Part shown: positions 10,101 to 18,444 of the stretch, in pieces
Layout of the letters: every line of letters starts with the position of its first letter
Position numbering within the stretch: position 1 is the first letter of the stretch
Assembly (NCBI GenBank): GCA_020852655.1
Contig: JADZAI010000046.1
Span: 37,454 to 101,453 of the forward strand
Reading direction: 5' to 3'
DNA from: Alphaproteobacteria bacterium
Lineage (GTDB): Bacteria > Pseudomonadota > Alphaproteobacteria > Micropepsales > Micropepsaceae
Length of the DNA: 64,000 bases
Notes under the pieces: generated by a model
What the model was told of the DNA's origin: nothing
The model's input: the letters and a program-made list of their open reading frames with translations, nothing else
The model's database searches: none
Program-made: the position numbers and the translations under genes

Positions 10101-12476
10101 CGGGACCTGGCCGGACTGCTTGGCGACCCGGATCGCTTCCGACGCCAGCAGCATGCCGAGTTCGGGGAAGCCGTTGGCGGAGGCGGTCACCGACTGGGTG
10201 TAGATGAGGCGCGCCGTGCCGCGCTGGGTCTCCTTGAGCTGCGCGTCGGTCTGCGCCTCGGCGGCGACGGCGCGGGTGCTTTCGGCCTCTGCGATCGCGC
10301 TCTGGCGCATCGCCCAGATGCCGAGGATGACGGCGCCGACGGCGAGCACGGCCATCGCCGCGGCAACACCCATGGCGATGCGGAAGCGGCGGTTACGCTT
10401 GCGGCTGGAGACCTTGCGGCTCTCCTCGATGAAATCCTTCAGCGACTGGGGCAATTCATCGCCCCACTTGCCTACGAGGTCCTTGCCCTCTTCGAGCGCC
10501 AGGCCGTCGAGCAGGCGTTCCAGCTTCTCGTTGGCCGGGGCGGCGCGCCAGAGCGCTTCGTCCTCTTCCAGGCGGGCGCGGGTTTCGAGGTCGCGGCGGT
10601 CGCGGTTGATCTGCTCGCGCGCCCGGGCCCAGTGGTTGATCAGCGCCTCGTGGGCGACGCGGATGCGCGCTTCGCCGCCGTCGCCGTCGGCGATGAGGAG
10701 GCGGGCGGTGGGATCGAGGAAGGCATCCGCCAGCGCGCGGCGCGGCGAGCCGGGCGGAAAGGCCGCGAGCGGCGCCATGCGCGCCGTCGCGTTGCGGTCG
10801 CGCTCGCTGTCGACCGTGACGAGGGCACGAAGCAGCGAGGGCAAGGCGGCCTGCACGTCGGCGGGCTGGGCCGCGAGTATCTCGTCGGCGCGCGTCGCGA
10901 TGGCGCCCTTGAGGCCGCCGAGGGCGTTGTAGGTGCCGTAGGTGAGGACCTGCCCCTTCCCCCGCTCGACGTCGGTCTTGTAGAGCGCGTCGAGGACGAA
11001 CGACACCAGCGGCAACGAACCCGGATCGCGCGCCGCCTCTTCCGCGATCATGGCGTCGAGCGCGATGCGCGTCTCGGCATGGTCCTCGAAGGAAAGACCC
11101 GCCGCGGCGGCGGGACGCCGGATCATTTCCGCAAGCTCGGCCTGGCTGGGCGGCAGCAGGTCCATGCGCCCCAGGCCCTCGGCGAGGGCGACGAGTTCCG
11201 GCGTCGCTGCGGCCCTGTGCCAGAAGTCGGACCGCATGGTCGCGATCACCCAGACCTGGCCGGTCCTGGCGAGCGAGGCGACGAGGCGGATGAAGGTGTT
11301 GCGCTCCTCGGTCGAGATGGAGCCGTCGGTGAAGATCTCCTCAAGCTGGTCGAGCACCAGCGCCAGCTTGGCGCTCTCGTGCGCCATGATCTTGCCGGTC
11401 GCCCGGGCCTCGGCCGTCACCTTGCCGAGGGCCGGCGTGAAGACGAAGCCGGGATCGTCGATGGAACGGCGCAGCGCTTTTTCGAGGTCTTCGACGGTGA
11501 GGCCGGGCCCCAATATCTCGGGCAGGCCGACGCCTTCCCGCACGCGGTCTTCGGCCAGCGTCCGGGCGACGCCCTTGAAGAGATTGCCGTCGGCATCGCC
11601 CGGCTTGAAGATGACGCGGCGCCAGAGGCCGGCGCCGTCGGCAACGCCGCGGGCGAAGAGATTGGGCAGCAGGCCGGCCCGCACGAGCGAGGACTTGCCC
11701 GACCCCGACGCGCCGAGGACCAGCAGGAAGGCACGGCCGCCATTGGCGTTGTGGACGAGCTGTTCGACCGCCTTGAGCTGGGCGGCGCCGCGCCCGAAGA
11801 AGATCGGGGCGTGTTCGAATTCGTAGGAGGAGAGGCCCCGGAAGGGCGACTGGAGCCATGTCGCCCTGACGTCGGAGCCGGCCTCGATGCGGCCGCGCTC
11901 GATGCGGGTCCGGATGAGCTGCCGGAGATGGGCCTCCAGCATGTCGCCGAAATCTTCGAGGTCGTCGAAGCCGTGATAGGCCGACAGGAAGACGCCGCCG
12001 GCCTGGAAATAGCGCGACCAGAAGCTCTCCAGCGCCGACCATTGGCCCTCGGCGAGCGCCTTCTTGGCCGGATCGCGCAGCGAGATCTGCGGCTCCTTGT
12101 TGGAGCGGTAGACGAGCAGGTCCGGCGCGCCCTTCGAGCGGTTCGCGGCGAGCGCGTCCTCGTATTCCCATTCGGTGCCCGTCACCGGCGCCCGGCCGTC
12201 GAGGCCACGATATTCGCGCTTGGCGGATTTTTCGGGCAGCGGGGTGCCGAGGCGCGACCAGAGGATCAGGACGACGATGTCCGACTGGCTGGGCGGCTCG
12301 ATCACGTCCTGGAAGTGGCCCGTGGCGAGCATCGCCTCGTGCTCCCAGAGATAGGCCGAGATGTCGAAGAACCGCGCGAATTCCTTCTTCAGGCTCTCCA
12401 CCACCAGGGCGGCACGGCGGCGTTCCGCCGACACGTCGCCCGGCGACGAGATGAAGATACGCAATGGCTTAGGCAT
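7170..12476 (-). CDS. DUF4062-nSTAND1 NTPase-TM-WD40-TPR signalling protein
   Basis: 1,768 aa from the ATG at 12476, chosen because DUF4062 begins there (MPKPLRIFISSPGDV). Residues 1-190 are DUF4062. Residues 210-690 are an nSTAND1-type NTPase: FFGRG entry motif, Walker A GASGSGKS (255-262), Walker B LALVLDQLEE (371-380) and MRSDF (414-418). A basic stretch and one membrane helix (about 699-722) follow, then many WD40 repeats (about 800-1430, recurring FSPDGK and RVWDxATG), then TPR/Sel1-like repeats to the C-terminus. The charge pattern predicts NTPase inside and WD40 outside. STAND proteins are switch-like sensors in apoptosis- and immunity-like pathways. It probably integrates a signal with the kinase, proteases and SLOG proteins nearby. 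Confidence 0.87.
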   Translation of the reverse strand: MPKPLRIFISSPGDVSAERRRAALVVESLKKEFARFFDISAYLWEHEAMLATGHFQDVIEPPSQSDIVVLILWSRLGTPLPEKSAKREYRGLDGRAPVTGTEWEYEDALAANRSKGAPDLLVYRSNKEPQISLRDPAKKALAEGQWSALESFWSRYFQAGGVFLSAYHGFDDLEDFGDMLEAHLRQLIRTRIERGRIEAGSDVRATWLQSPFRGLSSYEFEHAPIFFGRGAAQLKAVEQLVHNANGGRAFLLVLGASGSGKSSLVRAGLLPNLFARGVADGAGLWRRVIFKPGDADGNLFKGVARTLAEDRVREGVGLPEILGPGLTVEDLEKALRRSIDDPGFVFTPALGKVTAEARATGKIMAHESAKLALVLDQLEEIFTDGSISTEERNTFIRLVASLARTGQVWVIATMRSDFWHRAAATPELVALAEGLGRMDLLPPSQAELAEMIRRPAAAAGLSFEDHAETRIALDAMIAEEAARDPGSLPLVSFVLDALYKTDVERGKGQVLTYGTYNALGGLKGAIATRADEILAAQPADVQAALPSLLRALVTVDSERDRNATARMAPLAAFPPGSPRRALADAFLDPTARLLIADGDGGEARIRVAHEALINHWARAREQINRDRRDLETRARLEEDEALWRAAPANEKLERLLDGLALEEGKDLVGKWGDELPQSLKDFIEESRKVSSRKRNRRFRIAMGVAAAMAVLAVGAVILGIWAMRQSAIAEAESTRAVAAEAQTDAQLKETQRGTARLIYTQSVTASANGFPELGMLLASEAIRVAKQSGQVPTALIAALQYGSANDTVISVFGDVDDPLGDADFGADAATVFTGGNDGRLTVWDTFSGTERMTYGTNDAHLVTALADWLGQYIAVAYTDKTVEIYDYKSLNRIGGAITFQGTPTAMDMDGNGRLLVAADDTGAVRFLQPSNQTQLAEVQAAHTGQVASIDIAENLSIAVSADGGGTAVVWDLATYTKRATVTHGDASNPTEVEEVVVSPRGDQFALIGRGWASIFDAQGQPLKTLIFDDVYLYRIVYSPDGNSLIYSAGKNATMLSTKDFSVQRVFSGHTFDVRGLELSRDGKRLLTASGDNTLRLWNVDTGSTLRLFRSPKGSIAGQGLSRDGNYVTATFDDGLVVVWAVEGLTPSSVRQAHTWNINSIAWNKDGSEILTSAGDGSAMLTDADSSMLLFAMKPGGAGVYNAVFTPDGKQIVMSDDARQVKIFSATTGDEVRTLTTLEDGWMPYWVAVTPDGKQVAVATYGGVRIYDYASGAQVKLLAAPNTTLFSMGMSPDGKYVAGGASDGRLLLWDLQSGALLAELREHSSTINSVNFSPDSKSLVTAASDRTVRVWDVATATQKMLLAGHRDIALWAAFSPDGQRVISAGFDETIRVWDPATGAELSSVLGPGRVVRTAMFSPDGKRIAAGGDDHKIYIWNVPDKTFSNTQTGAPMLGSQLQGDNEKLMSEMIDWAPLSIARLIPASERQAYFLAPDPVVRIFDTQPDLCDLLAAYQSDPQRRTPGVREGWINVADAEPACRAAVAQNPGEPRFHMQLARTIIASGAQQDGTTAPDKKTEALKELQPAIDAGYPGAIYYRAFLLADARNNTADEMREGVELARKAWTLGVPDAGDLIAKAQLDGLKAKDNAEIVKQDQKAAIETYKEAAEKGSWFASINLAFQYEYGRKDMMEADRLQALYYFALAARQVEVEGFAESTEVQRARYLFARRATLVRSLVREGKSTEVAEIARKIAAWRPGTAATAAPQQQAAAE

Positions 12477-12661
12477 AGGCGGGTCCCCGAACGCGCGCGC
12501 CGACGGCCACCCTCGCGGAGCAGCCCAACGGCGGGGGAAGATAGAGGCTGACCCTTTGCGGCGGCAACAAGGCGTTGCGGGGGCGAACTTCCCTTTCTGC
12601 CCATTTGTCGCGGCGCGACGGCGCCGCCTATAGAGGGCCGTCCCCAACGCCGCGATCAGCC

Positions 12662-13534
12662 GTGGAACCGTTAAGCCTGGAGGCGCTGAGCGCCCGTCTG
12701 ATCGACGCCTTCCCCGAGCTCGCCGGGAAGCCCTTCCGCCTGCTCACCGAGGGATGGGACAGCGTGGCGGTGGATGTCGACGACGCGCTGATCTTCAAGT
12801 TTCCGCGCCATGCGGCGGGGGCGGAGGGGCTGCGGCGCGAGGCGCGACTACTCGCGGTGGTGCGGCCGGCGGTGACGATGCCCCTGCCCGATCTGAAGCT
12901 GGTCGAGCGGGACGGCCTGCTCTTCTCGCGGCACGTCAAGCTGAAGGGCGAGCACCTGCTGGCTTCGCACTATGACCGGTTGCCGGACGCCGCCCGGGCG
13001 CGGCTGGCGGCGGACATGGCGCTCTTCCTGTCCGAGGTGCACCGGATCGAGGCGCGCGCGATTCGCACGGCCGGGGCCGGTCGCATCGGCGCGTGGGCGC
13101 CGCCCGCCGAGGTCGCGCGCGACCTGGAGCCGGTCCTGCCGGTCCATCTGCGTGGCTACGCGGCACGGACGATCGACGCCTGGCTCGCCCTGCCGTCCGA
13201 TCCGCTGGGCGACACCTATGGCTATTTCGACGGCCATGGCTGGAACATGGCGTTCGATCACCGGGCGCAGCGGCTGAACGGCCTCTATGACCTGGCCGAT
13301 TCCGGCTTCGGACCGCTCCAGCGCGAGTTCGTCTATCCGGGCTTCATCGCCCGCGACCTGACCTGGCGCATCATCGATGTCTACGAGCGGCTCACCGCGC
13401 GCTCCATCGACCGTCGGCGCGTCGACACGATGACCGGCTATCTGCGGCTGGTGGAACTGGCCGGCGTCGCAAACGACCCGGCGAAGCGGCCGGCGATCGC
13501 CGCCCACCTGGAGCGCTGGGCGAGCGGGCTCTGA
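12662..13534 (+). CDS. Aminoglycoside phosphotransferase (APH)-family small-molecule kinase
   Basis: 290 aa from the GTG at 12662, which best fits the family N-terminus (LTEGWDSVAVDVDD). It has the APH fold: an ATP-binding strand with FKFPR, a catalytic loop YFDGHGWNMAFD that keeps Asp, His and Asn but has Tyr where APH enzymes have the first His, and LYDLADSG in place of the metal-binding ID-W/F-E. Most members phosphorylate small molecules such as antibiotics, choline or sugars; the substrate cannot be told from sequence and resistance should not be assumed. It stands alone between the STAND gene and a convergent TetR. Confidence 0.75.
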   Translation: MEPLSLEALSARLIDAFPELAGKPFRLLTEGWDSVAVDVDDALIFKFPRHAAGAEGLRREARLLAVVRPAVTMPLPDLKLVERDGLLFSRHVKLKGEHLLASHYDRLPDAARARLAADMALFLSEVHRIEARAIRTAGAGRIGAWAPPAEVARDLEPVLPVHLRGYAARTIDAWLALPSDPLGDTYGYFDGHGWNMAFDHRAQRLNGLYDLADSGFGPLQREFVYPGFIARDLTWRIIDVYERLTARSIDRRRVDTMTGYLRLVELAGVANDPAKRPAIAAHLERWASGL

Positions 13535-13538
13535 CGGC

Positions 13539-14177
13539 CTAACGAAGCCCCCGGAAGAGATCCTGCATGAAGTCGAGCATCTCGTCGGCCAGTTGATGCG
13601 CCCGCGCGGCACGCTCGTCTTCGGGCACATGGGTGAGGATCATGCGCTCGTTCACCAGTTGGGCGAAGCCGTGCACGATGGCGATGGCGAGGAGGGTCGA
13701 GGGATTGGATTCCTTGTCCGGATTCAGCGCCTGCCCGGTCGCGGCGCTCATGCGGGTGATGAGGTCGCCCGCCAGCTTGCCCTGTGCGGCCTGGAGCGCC
13801 GGGTGGGTCCGGTCGATCGCATCGGATCGCCAGCAGAGTTCGTCCAGGCGCGGGTTGGCTATCATGAAATCGATGTTCGCCAGGCCGCAGGCCTTGAGCT
13901 GGGCGATCGGTTCGGCGCCTGCCCGGGCGCCATAGTCTGCGATCAGCGCGAGACGCTCTTCCAGGACCTGCACCGCAAGCTCGGTCAGCAGCCCGGTCTT
14001 GTCGCCGAAATGATGCGCCGGAGCGCCGTGGCTGACGCCGGCTCGGCGCGCCGCTTCGCGCAGCGTGAACGCCTGCACGCCTTCGGTGCGGACGATCTCG
14101 CGCGCCGCGTTCAGAAGGGCTTCGCGCAGCGCGCCGTGATGATAGGCGCGCGCGCCCTGTTCGATCGTCTCCGACAC
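13539..14177 (-). CDS. TetR/AcrR family regulator (local regulator of the RND pump)
   Basis: 212 aa. The N-terminal helix-turn-helix is clear (TLREAARRAGVSHGAPAHHF) and the C-terminal ligand domain resembles the WHG/TetR_C_33 type. The start lies 4 nt after the stop of the RND permease gene, so it is the third gene of the adaptor-permease-regulator operon. It probably represses that operon through the palindrome upstream of the adaptor (18356-18370); this autoregulatory loop is inferred from gene order. Confidence 0.85.
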   Translation of the reverse strand: MSETIEQGARAYHHGALREALLNAAREIVRTEGVQAFTLREAARRAGVSHGAPAHHFGDKTGLLTELAVQVLEERLALIADYGARAGAEPIAQLKACGLANIDFMIANPRLDELCWRSDAIDRTHPALQAAQGKLAGDLITRMSAATGQALNPDKESNPSTLLAIAIVHGFAQLVNERMILTHVPEDERAARAHQLADEMLDFMQDLFRGLR

Positions 14178-14181
14178 GACT

Positions 14182-17100
14182 CTACTCTCCGGGCACCAGC
14201 CCCGCCGCGTGCTCGGGAATGACGAAGCCTTCCATCGTCCGGTCCCGCGGCGCGAGCAACAGATAGCAGGCGGGGGTCACGAGGCGCGAGAGCAGAGTGG
14301 AGGTCACCAGGCCGCCGATGATCACGCAGGCGAGCGGCGAATAGAGGCCCGAGCCCTGGAGCGCCAGCGGCAGCAGGCCGAAGATCGCCGTCACCGAGGT
14401 GAGCAGGATCGGCAGGAAGCGCACCTCGCCCGCCCGCTCGATGGCTTCGCGCAAGGGCACTCCCTCGTCGCGGAGCTGGTTGGTGAAATCGACCAGCAGG
14501 ATGGAATTTTTGATCTCGATCCCGATGAGGGCGATCATCCCGATCATCGCCGTGAAGGAGAGCGTGTAGCCCGAGACGAAGAGGCCGAGGAACCCGCCGA
14601 TCAGGCCGAGCGGCACGACGCTGGCGACGATGAGGCTCGACTTGAACGAGCGGAATTCGAGGATCAGCACCGCGAAGATGCCGAAGGCCGCGACCAGCGC
14701 CGCACTGCCCATGCCGCCGAGCGACTTGGCCGATGCCTCCGCCTCGCCGCCCGCGACGATGGAATAGCCCGGCGGCAGGGCAATCGCCTTGACCCGCGCC
14801 ATGACGTCGGAGGTGAGGTTGGAGGCGAGGAAGCCGGAGGCCGGGTAGCCGGTGACGGTCGCCGAACGCAGGCGGTCGAAGCGGTCGATCCGGGCGGGGC
14901 TGGCATCGAAGCGCACGGTGGCGACCTGCGACAGCGGCGCCGCCGCGCCGGTCGCGGCCGGCACGTAGATCTGGTCCAGCACGTCGGGCGCGTGATGGTC
15001 CTTCAGCGGCAGGCGCAGGGTGATCGGGTAGGATTCGCCGTCGCCGTCGCGGAAGTCGCCGGCGAACTCGCCCGCCACCGCGAGGCGCACGACGCGGTCG
15101 ACGGTGCCCGGCGCGATGCCGATGAGCGCCGCCTTGCCGGCGTCGACGTCGACCTTGAGGTCGGTGCGGGTGGCGCGCGAGGCGTTGTTGACGTCGCGCA
15201 TACCGGGGACGGCGCGCATGATGTCTTCGACGCCAGCGGCGAGGCGGCGGACGCCTTCGACCTCGGGCCCGCGCACGCGGATCGCGACCGGGGCTTCCAG
15301 CGGCGGGCCGTTCTCGAACACCTTCACCAGGATCTTCGCGCCCGGATAGGTGTCGAACACCGCGCGAAGGTCGTCCATCAGCCGCGGCGTCTTCCCGGGC
15401 TCGAACTTCTCCAGCCCGGCGAACACCTCGGCGACGTTGGACGAGAGCTCGCGCTGGTTGACATTGTAATAGATGCGCGGATTGCCGCGGCCGAGATTGG
15501 ACATCACGACCTTGATCTCGGGATGGCGGTTGAGTTCCGCCTCGACGAATTGCAGCGCCTCGTCGGTCTTCGCCAGCGAGGCGCCTTCCGGCAGTTCAAG
15601 CTGGACGAGGAAGAGGCGCGAGTCGGCCGGCGGGAACAGGCTGAAGCCGATCGACGGCACAAGCATCAGCGTGCCGCCGAAGAGGCCAGCCGCGATCACG
15701 ACGGTCATCACCGGATGGCTGAGCGCCCGGTGCAGCAGCGGACGGTAGAGCGTGTGGATCGCCCCCATCACCGTGCGCAGCACGATATTGCCGTCGTGGT
15801 GCTTTTCCTCCTTCAGCATCCGGCTGGCGATGAAGGGGATGATCGTCATCGAGACGAGCAGCGAGGCGGCGATCGTCAGCAGCACCGCGGTCGGCAGCGA
15901 GCGCGTGAAGGCGCCGGCACCTTCGGGCAGGAACATCAGCGGCAGGAAGGCGAGCATCAGCGTCGCGGTGCAGCCGAGCACCGCCAGCGCGATCTGCCGC
16001 GTCGCCGTGATGGCGGCCTCGCGCGGCCTGGCCCCTTCGCGGATGTGGCGGGCGATGTTTTCGACGACGACGATCGAATCGTCGACCAGCAGGCCGAGCG
16101 ACAGCACGAAGCCGGCGATCGAGAGCTGGTTCAGCGAGAAGCCGGCGCCCTGGAGGAAGAAGACGCCGAGGGCCAGCGACAGCGGAATGGAGAACATCAC
16201 GACCAGCGAGGCGCGCAGGCCCAGCGGCAGCAGCGTCAGCAGCACCAGGCCGATGGCGATGAGGAAGTCCTCGCCGAGTTGGCCGAGGCGGTTCTCGACA
16301 TTGAGCGACTGGTCGAAGCCGACTTCGAGGCGCACGTCGCCGGGCAGGGTCGAACGGAACGCCTCGGCCGCGGCGACGATGCCGTCCCGCACGGCGAAGA
16401 TGTTCTGCCGGTCGCGCTGGTTGGCGGTGACGAAGACCGCCTTGCGGCCGTTGAAGCGCGCGGTGTGCGCTTCCTCTTCCTCCGACCACGACACCTCGGC
16501 GATGTCGCGCACCCGGACGACCGACGGGCCGTTGGCGGCGACGATGGTGTCGGCGACCTCGTCGAGGCTGGCATAGGCACCGGTGGTCTTCAGGTTGAGG
16601 CGCGTGCCGCCGGCATCGACGACGCCGCCGGGAATCTCGGCGTTCTCGCCCTGGATGGCGCCCTTCACCTGGTCGATCGAGACGCCGAGCCGGCTCATGC
16701 GGGCGAGGTCGAGCGCAACGCGCAGCTCGGGTTCCGGGGCGCCCCAGATCTCGACCTGGCGCACGCCCTTCACCGCCTCGAGCCGGTCGCGGAGGTCGCG
16801 GGCGCGGTCGGTCAGCTCGCGATAGGAGACATCGCCGACAAGGGCGATCTGCACGATATTGGTGAGGCCGGGCTGGCCCTTGCGGACCTTGATGTCGATC
16901 ACCGCGTCCGGCAGCTCGGGCCGCAGGCGGTTCATCTCGCGGATGATCTCGTCATATTTGCGGTCCATGTCGGGCAGCGCCCAGTCGAACTGGACGCTGA
17001 TCGCCGAGACGCCGTTGGTGGTGGTGGAACGGATCTCGACGAGGTCGTCGAGTTCGTTGAACGCGTCCTCGATCTTGTCGGTGATCAGCTTCTCCACCTC

Positions 17101-17271
17101 GACCGCTTCCATGCCCGGCGCCAGCGTGACGACCGAGAAGAAGGGCGCGTTGAAGGTCGGATCCTCGGCGCGCGGGATCGAGAGGAAGGCATTGAGGCCG
17201 AGGGCGGCGAAAAGCAGCGTCAGGACCAGCGTGAACTGCCAGTTCCGGACGGCGAAGGCGGCCGGGTTCAC
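14182..17271 (-). CDS. RND-family multidrug efflux permease (AcrB/HAE1-like)
   Basis: 1,029 aa, normal RND length. An N-terminal membrane helix (NWQFTLVLTLLFAALGL) is followed by two large periplasmic halves and the usual twelve-helix pattern. The TM4 proton-relay aspartates are visible in GLLVDDSIVVVENIARH. It is an inner-membrane proton/drug antiporter that works with the adjacent adaptor and an outer-membrane channel. The channel gene is not in this window. The start is GTG at 17271, overlapping the adaptor's TGA (GTGA), so the pair is translationally coupled. Substrates are unknown. Confidence 0.93.
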   Translation of the reverse strand: MNPAAFAVRNWQFTLVLTLLFAALGLNAFLSIPRAEDPTFNAPFFSVVTLAPGMEAVEVEKLITDKIEDAFNELDDLVEIRSTTTNGVSAISVQFDWALPDMDRKYDEIIREMNRLRPELPDAVIDIKVRKGQPGLTNIVQIALVGDVSYRELTDRARDLRDRLEAVKGVRQVEIWGAPEPELRVALDLARMSRLGVSIDQVKGAIQGENAEIPGGVVDAGGTRLNLKTTGAYASLDEVADTIVAANGPSVVRVRDIAEVSWSEEEEAHTARFNGRKAVFVTANQRDRQNIFAVRDGIVAAAEAFRSTLPGDVRLEVGFDQSLNVENRLGQLGEDFLIAIGLVLLTLLPLGLRASLVVMFSIPLSLALGVFFLQGAGFSLNQLSIAGFVLSLGLLVDDSIVVVENIARHIREGARPREAAITATRQIALAVLGCTATLMLAFLPLMFLPEGAGAFTRSLPTAVLLTIAASLLVSMTIIPFIASRMLKEEKHHDGNIVLRTVMGAIHTLYRPLLHRALSHPVMTVVIAAGLFGGTLMLVPSIGFSLFPPADSRLFLVQLELPEGASLAKTDEALQFVEAELNRHPEIKVVMSNLGRGNPRIYYNVNQRELSSNVAEVFAGLEKFEPGKTPRLMDDLRAVFDTYPGAKILVKVFENGPPLEAPVAIRVRGPEVEGVRRLAAGVEDIMRAVPGMRDVNNASRATRTDLKVDVDAGKAALIGIAPGTVDRVVRLAVAGEFAGDFRDGDGESYPITLRLPLKDHHAPDVLDQIYVPAATGAAAPLSQVATVRFDASPARIDRFDRLRSATVTGYPASGFLASNLTSDVMARVKAIALPPGYSIVAGGEAEASAKSLGGMGSAALVAAFGIFAVLILEFRSFKSSLIVASVVPLGLIGGFLGLFVSGYTLSFTAMIGMIALIGIEIKNSILLVDFTNQLRDEGVPLREAIERAGEVRFLPILLTSVTAIFGLLPLALQGSGLYSPLACVIIGGLVTSTLLSRLVTPACYLLLAPRDRTMEGFVIPEHAAGLVPGE

Positions 17272-18344
17272 GGCGTCGCGTCCGCGGTGGCGACGACGAC
17301 CTTCTCGCCGTCGGTGAGGTAGCCGGCGCCGTCGATGACGACCGACTGGCCGGCGCTTAGGCCGCCTGTGACGGCGACGAGACCGGCATGAAGGCGGCCG
17401 ACCCGGATGCGGGTGCGGTGCGCGGCGCCGGACTGCGGGTCGACGACGAAGACGAAGGCGTCCTCGCCGTGGCCTTCCAGGATGGCGTCGACCGGGACGG
17501 CGAGTGCGATGCCGGCCTGCTTCGCCGGGCGGATCGTCGCATGGCCGACGAGGCCGCTGCGCAGCGCATCAGGCCCGGCCGCGAGCTTCAGCTTGACCTG
17601 GAAGGTGCCGGTCATCGGATCGGCGTCGGCGCCGATCTCCGAGACCGAGGCGGCGAAGGCGGTGCCGGGGAAGGCGTCGAAGGTGACCTGCGCCGGATCG
17701 CCCATCGCGACGCGGACGGCGTCGCGGTCGGCGAGGCCGGCGCTGAGCACATAGGAGCGCGAGAAGTCGGAGATCGTCAGCACCGGCGCACCGGCGGCAA
17801 CGACGCCGTTCGCCTCGATGTGGCGCTTGAGCACGACGCCGTCATTCGGGGCGACGATCGAGGCATAGCCGCGATTGGCGCGGGCGGCAGCGGCGCTGGC
17901 ACGCGACTGGTCGGCCAGCATCTGCGCATCCTGGAGGGCGGCCTCGCTGGCGAAGCCGTTGGCGTGGAGCTTGCGCACGCGGGCGAGGTCACGGGCGGCC
18001 TTGTCGGCGGCCTCCTCGGCCTGGCGCAGGGCGGCGTCGACATCCTTGGGGTCGATTTCAGCAAGGACCTGGCCCTTGCGGACGGCATCGCCCTCGTCCA
18101 CCGCGATGGCACGGACGACGCCGGCGGTCTTGAAGGCGAGCACGAAGGAACGATCCGGCTCGACCCGGCCGACGACGGCGATGTCGTTCAGGAAATCGGC
18201 CGGACCGGCGGTCGCGACCCGCACCGGAGTAGCCTTGACCTGCGCGGCGATGTCGGCCGCCGGGGCCCCGCTGCCGCCGCAGGCGCCGAGCGCCAGCGCT
18301 CCCAGACCGACAAGAAGGAGCGGAAATCGGGCTTTCCCACGCAT
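17268..18344 (-). CDS. RND efflux periplasmic adaptor (membrane fusion protein), lipoprotein
   Basis: 358 aa from the ATG at 18344, which places a lipoprotein signal at the N-terminus (LGALALGAC, lipid Cys near residue 21). It has the MFP order: barrel-sandwich hybrid halves (VVGRVEPDRSF; AFKTAGVVRAIAVDEGDAVR), a helical hairpin (about 105-160), then beta-barrel and membrane-proximal domains. It bridges the RND permease to an outer-membrane factor. It is first in the operon; a palindromic operator lies 12-26 nt upstream of the start codon. Confidence 0.9.
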   Translation of the reverse strand: MRGKARFPLLLVGLGALALGACGGSGAPAADIAAQVKATPVRVATAGPADFLNDIAVVGRVEPDRSFVLAFKTAGVVRAIAVDEGDAVRKGQVLAEIDPKDVDAALRQAEEAADKAARDLARVRKLHANGFASEAALQDAQMLADQSRASAAAARANRGYASIVAPNDGVVLKRHIEANGVVAAGAPVLTISDFSRSYVLSAGLADRDAVRVAMGDPAQVTFDAFPGTAFAASVSEIGADADPMTGTFQVKLKLAAGPDALRSGLVGHATIRPAKQAGIALAVPVDAILEGHGEDAFVFVVDPQSGAAHRTRIRVGRLHAGLVAVTGGLSAGQSVVIDGAGYLTDGEKVVVATADATP

Positions 18345-18355
18345 TGCACACCAAA

Positions 18356-18370
18356 CTAGACAATGTCTAG
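18356..18370. promoter_or_regulatory. Palindromic operator upstream of the RND efflux operon
   Basis: The 15-bp sequence CTAGACAATGTCTAG is a perfect inverted repeat (CTAGACA-A-TGTCTAG). A further half-site TGTCTAG lies at 18397-18403, exactly 33 bp from the matching arm, i.e. about three helical turns. The 7-bp arms and position just upstream of the adaptor start fit a TetR-type operator, most simply for the TetR encoded at the end of the same operon. Confidence 0.65.
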
Positions 18371-18444
18371 ATAAGAGTGCCTGCAAATCTGACCGTTGTC
18401 TAGATCATCTCAGTGAATAAATTCAATTCTGTTCACCCGTCACA

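Noticed and set aside
7188..12551. A 1,787-codon open frame antisense to the STAND gene
   Set aside because: It mirrors the DUF4062-STAND gene, is low-complexity (R/D/G/A/V-rich) and has no domain; a product of high GC content.
12662..13534. Antibiotic-resistance gene
   Set aside because: It belongs to the APH fold, but no feature identifies an antibiotic substrate and there is no resistance context.
14209..17322. A 1,037-codon open frame antisense to the RND permease
   Set aside because: Same reason: an antisense shadow of a clear membrane protein with no recognisable domain.
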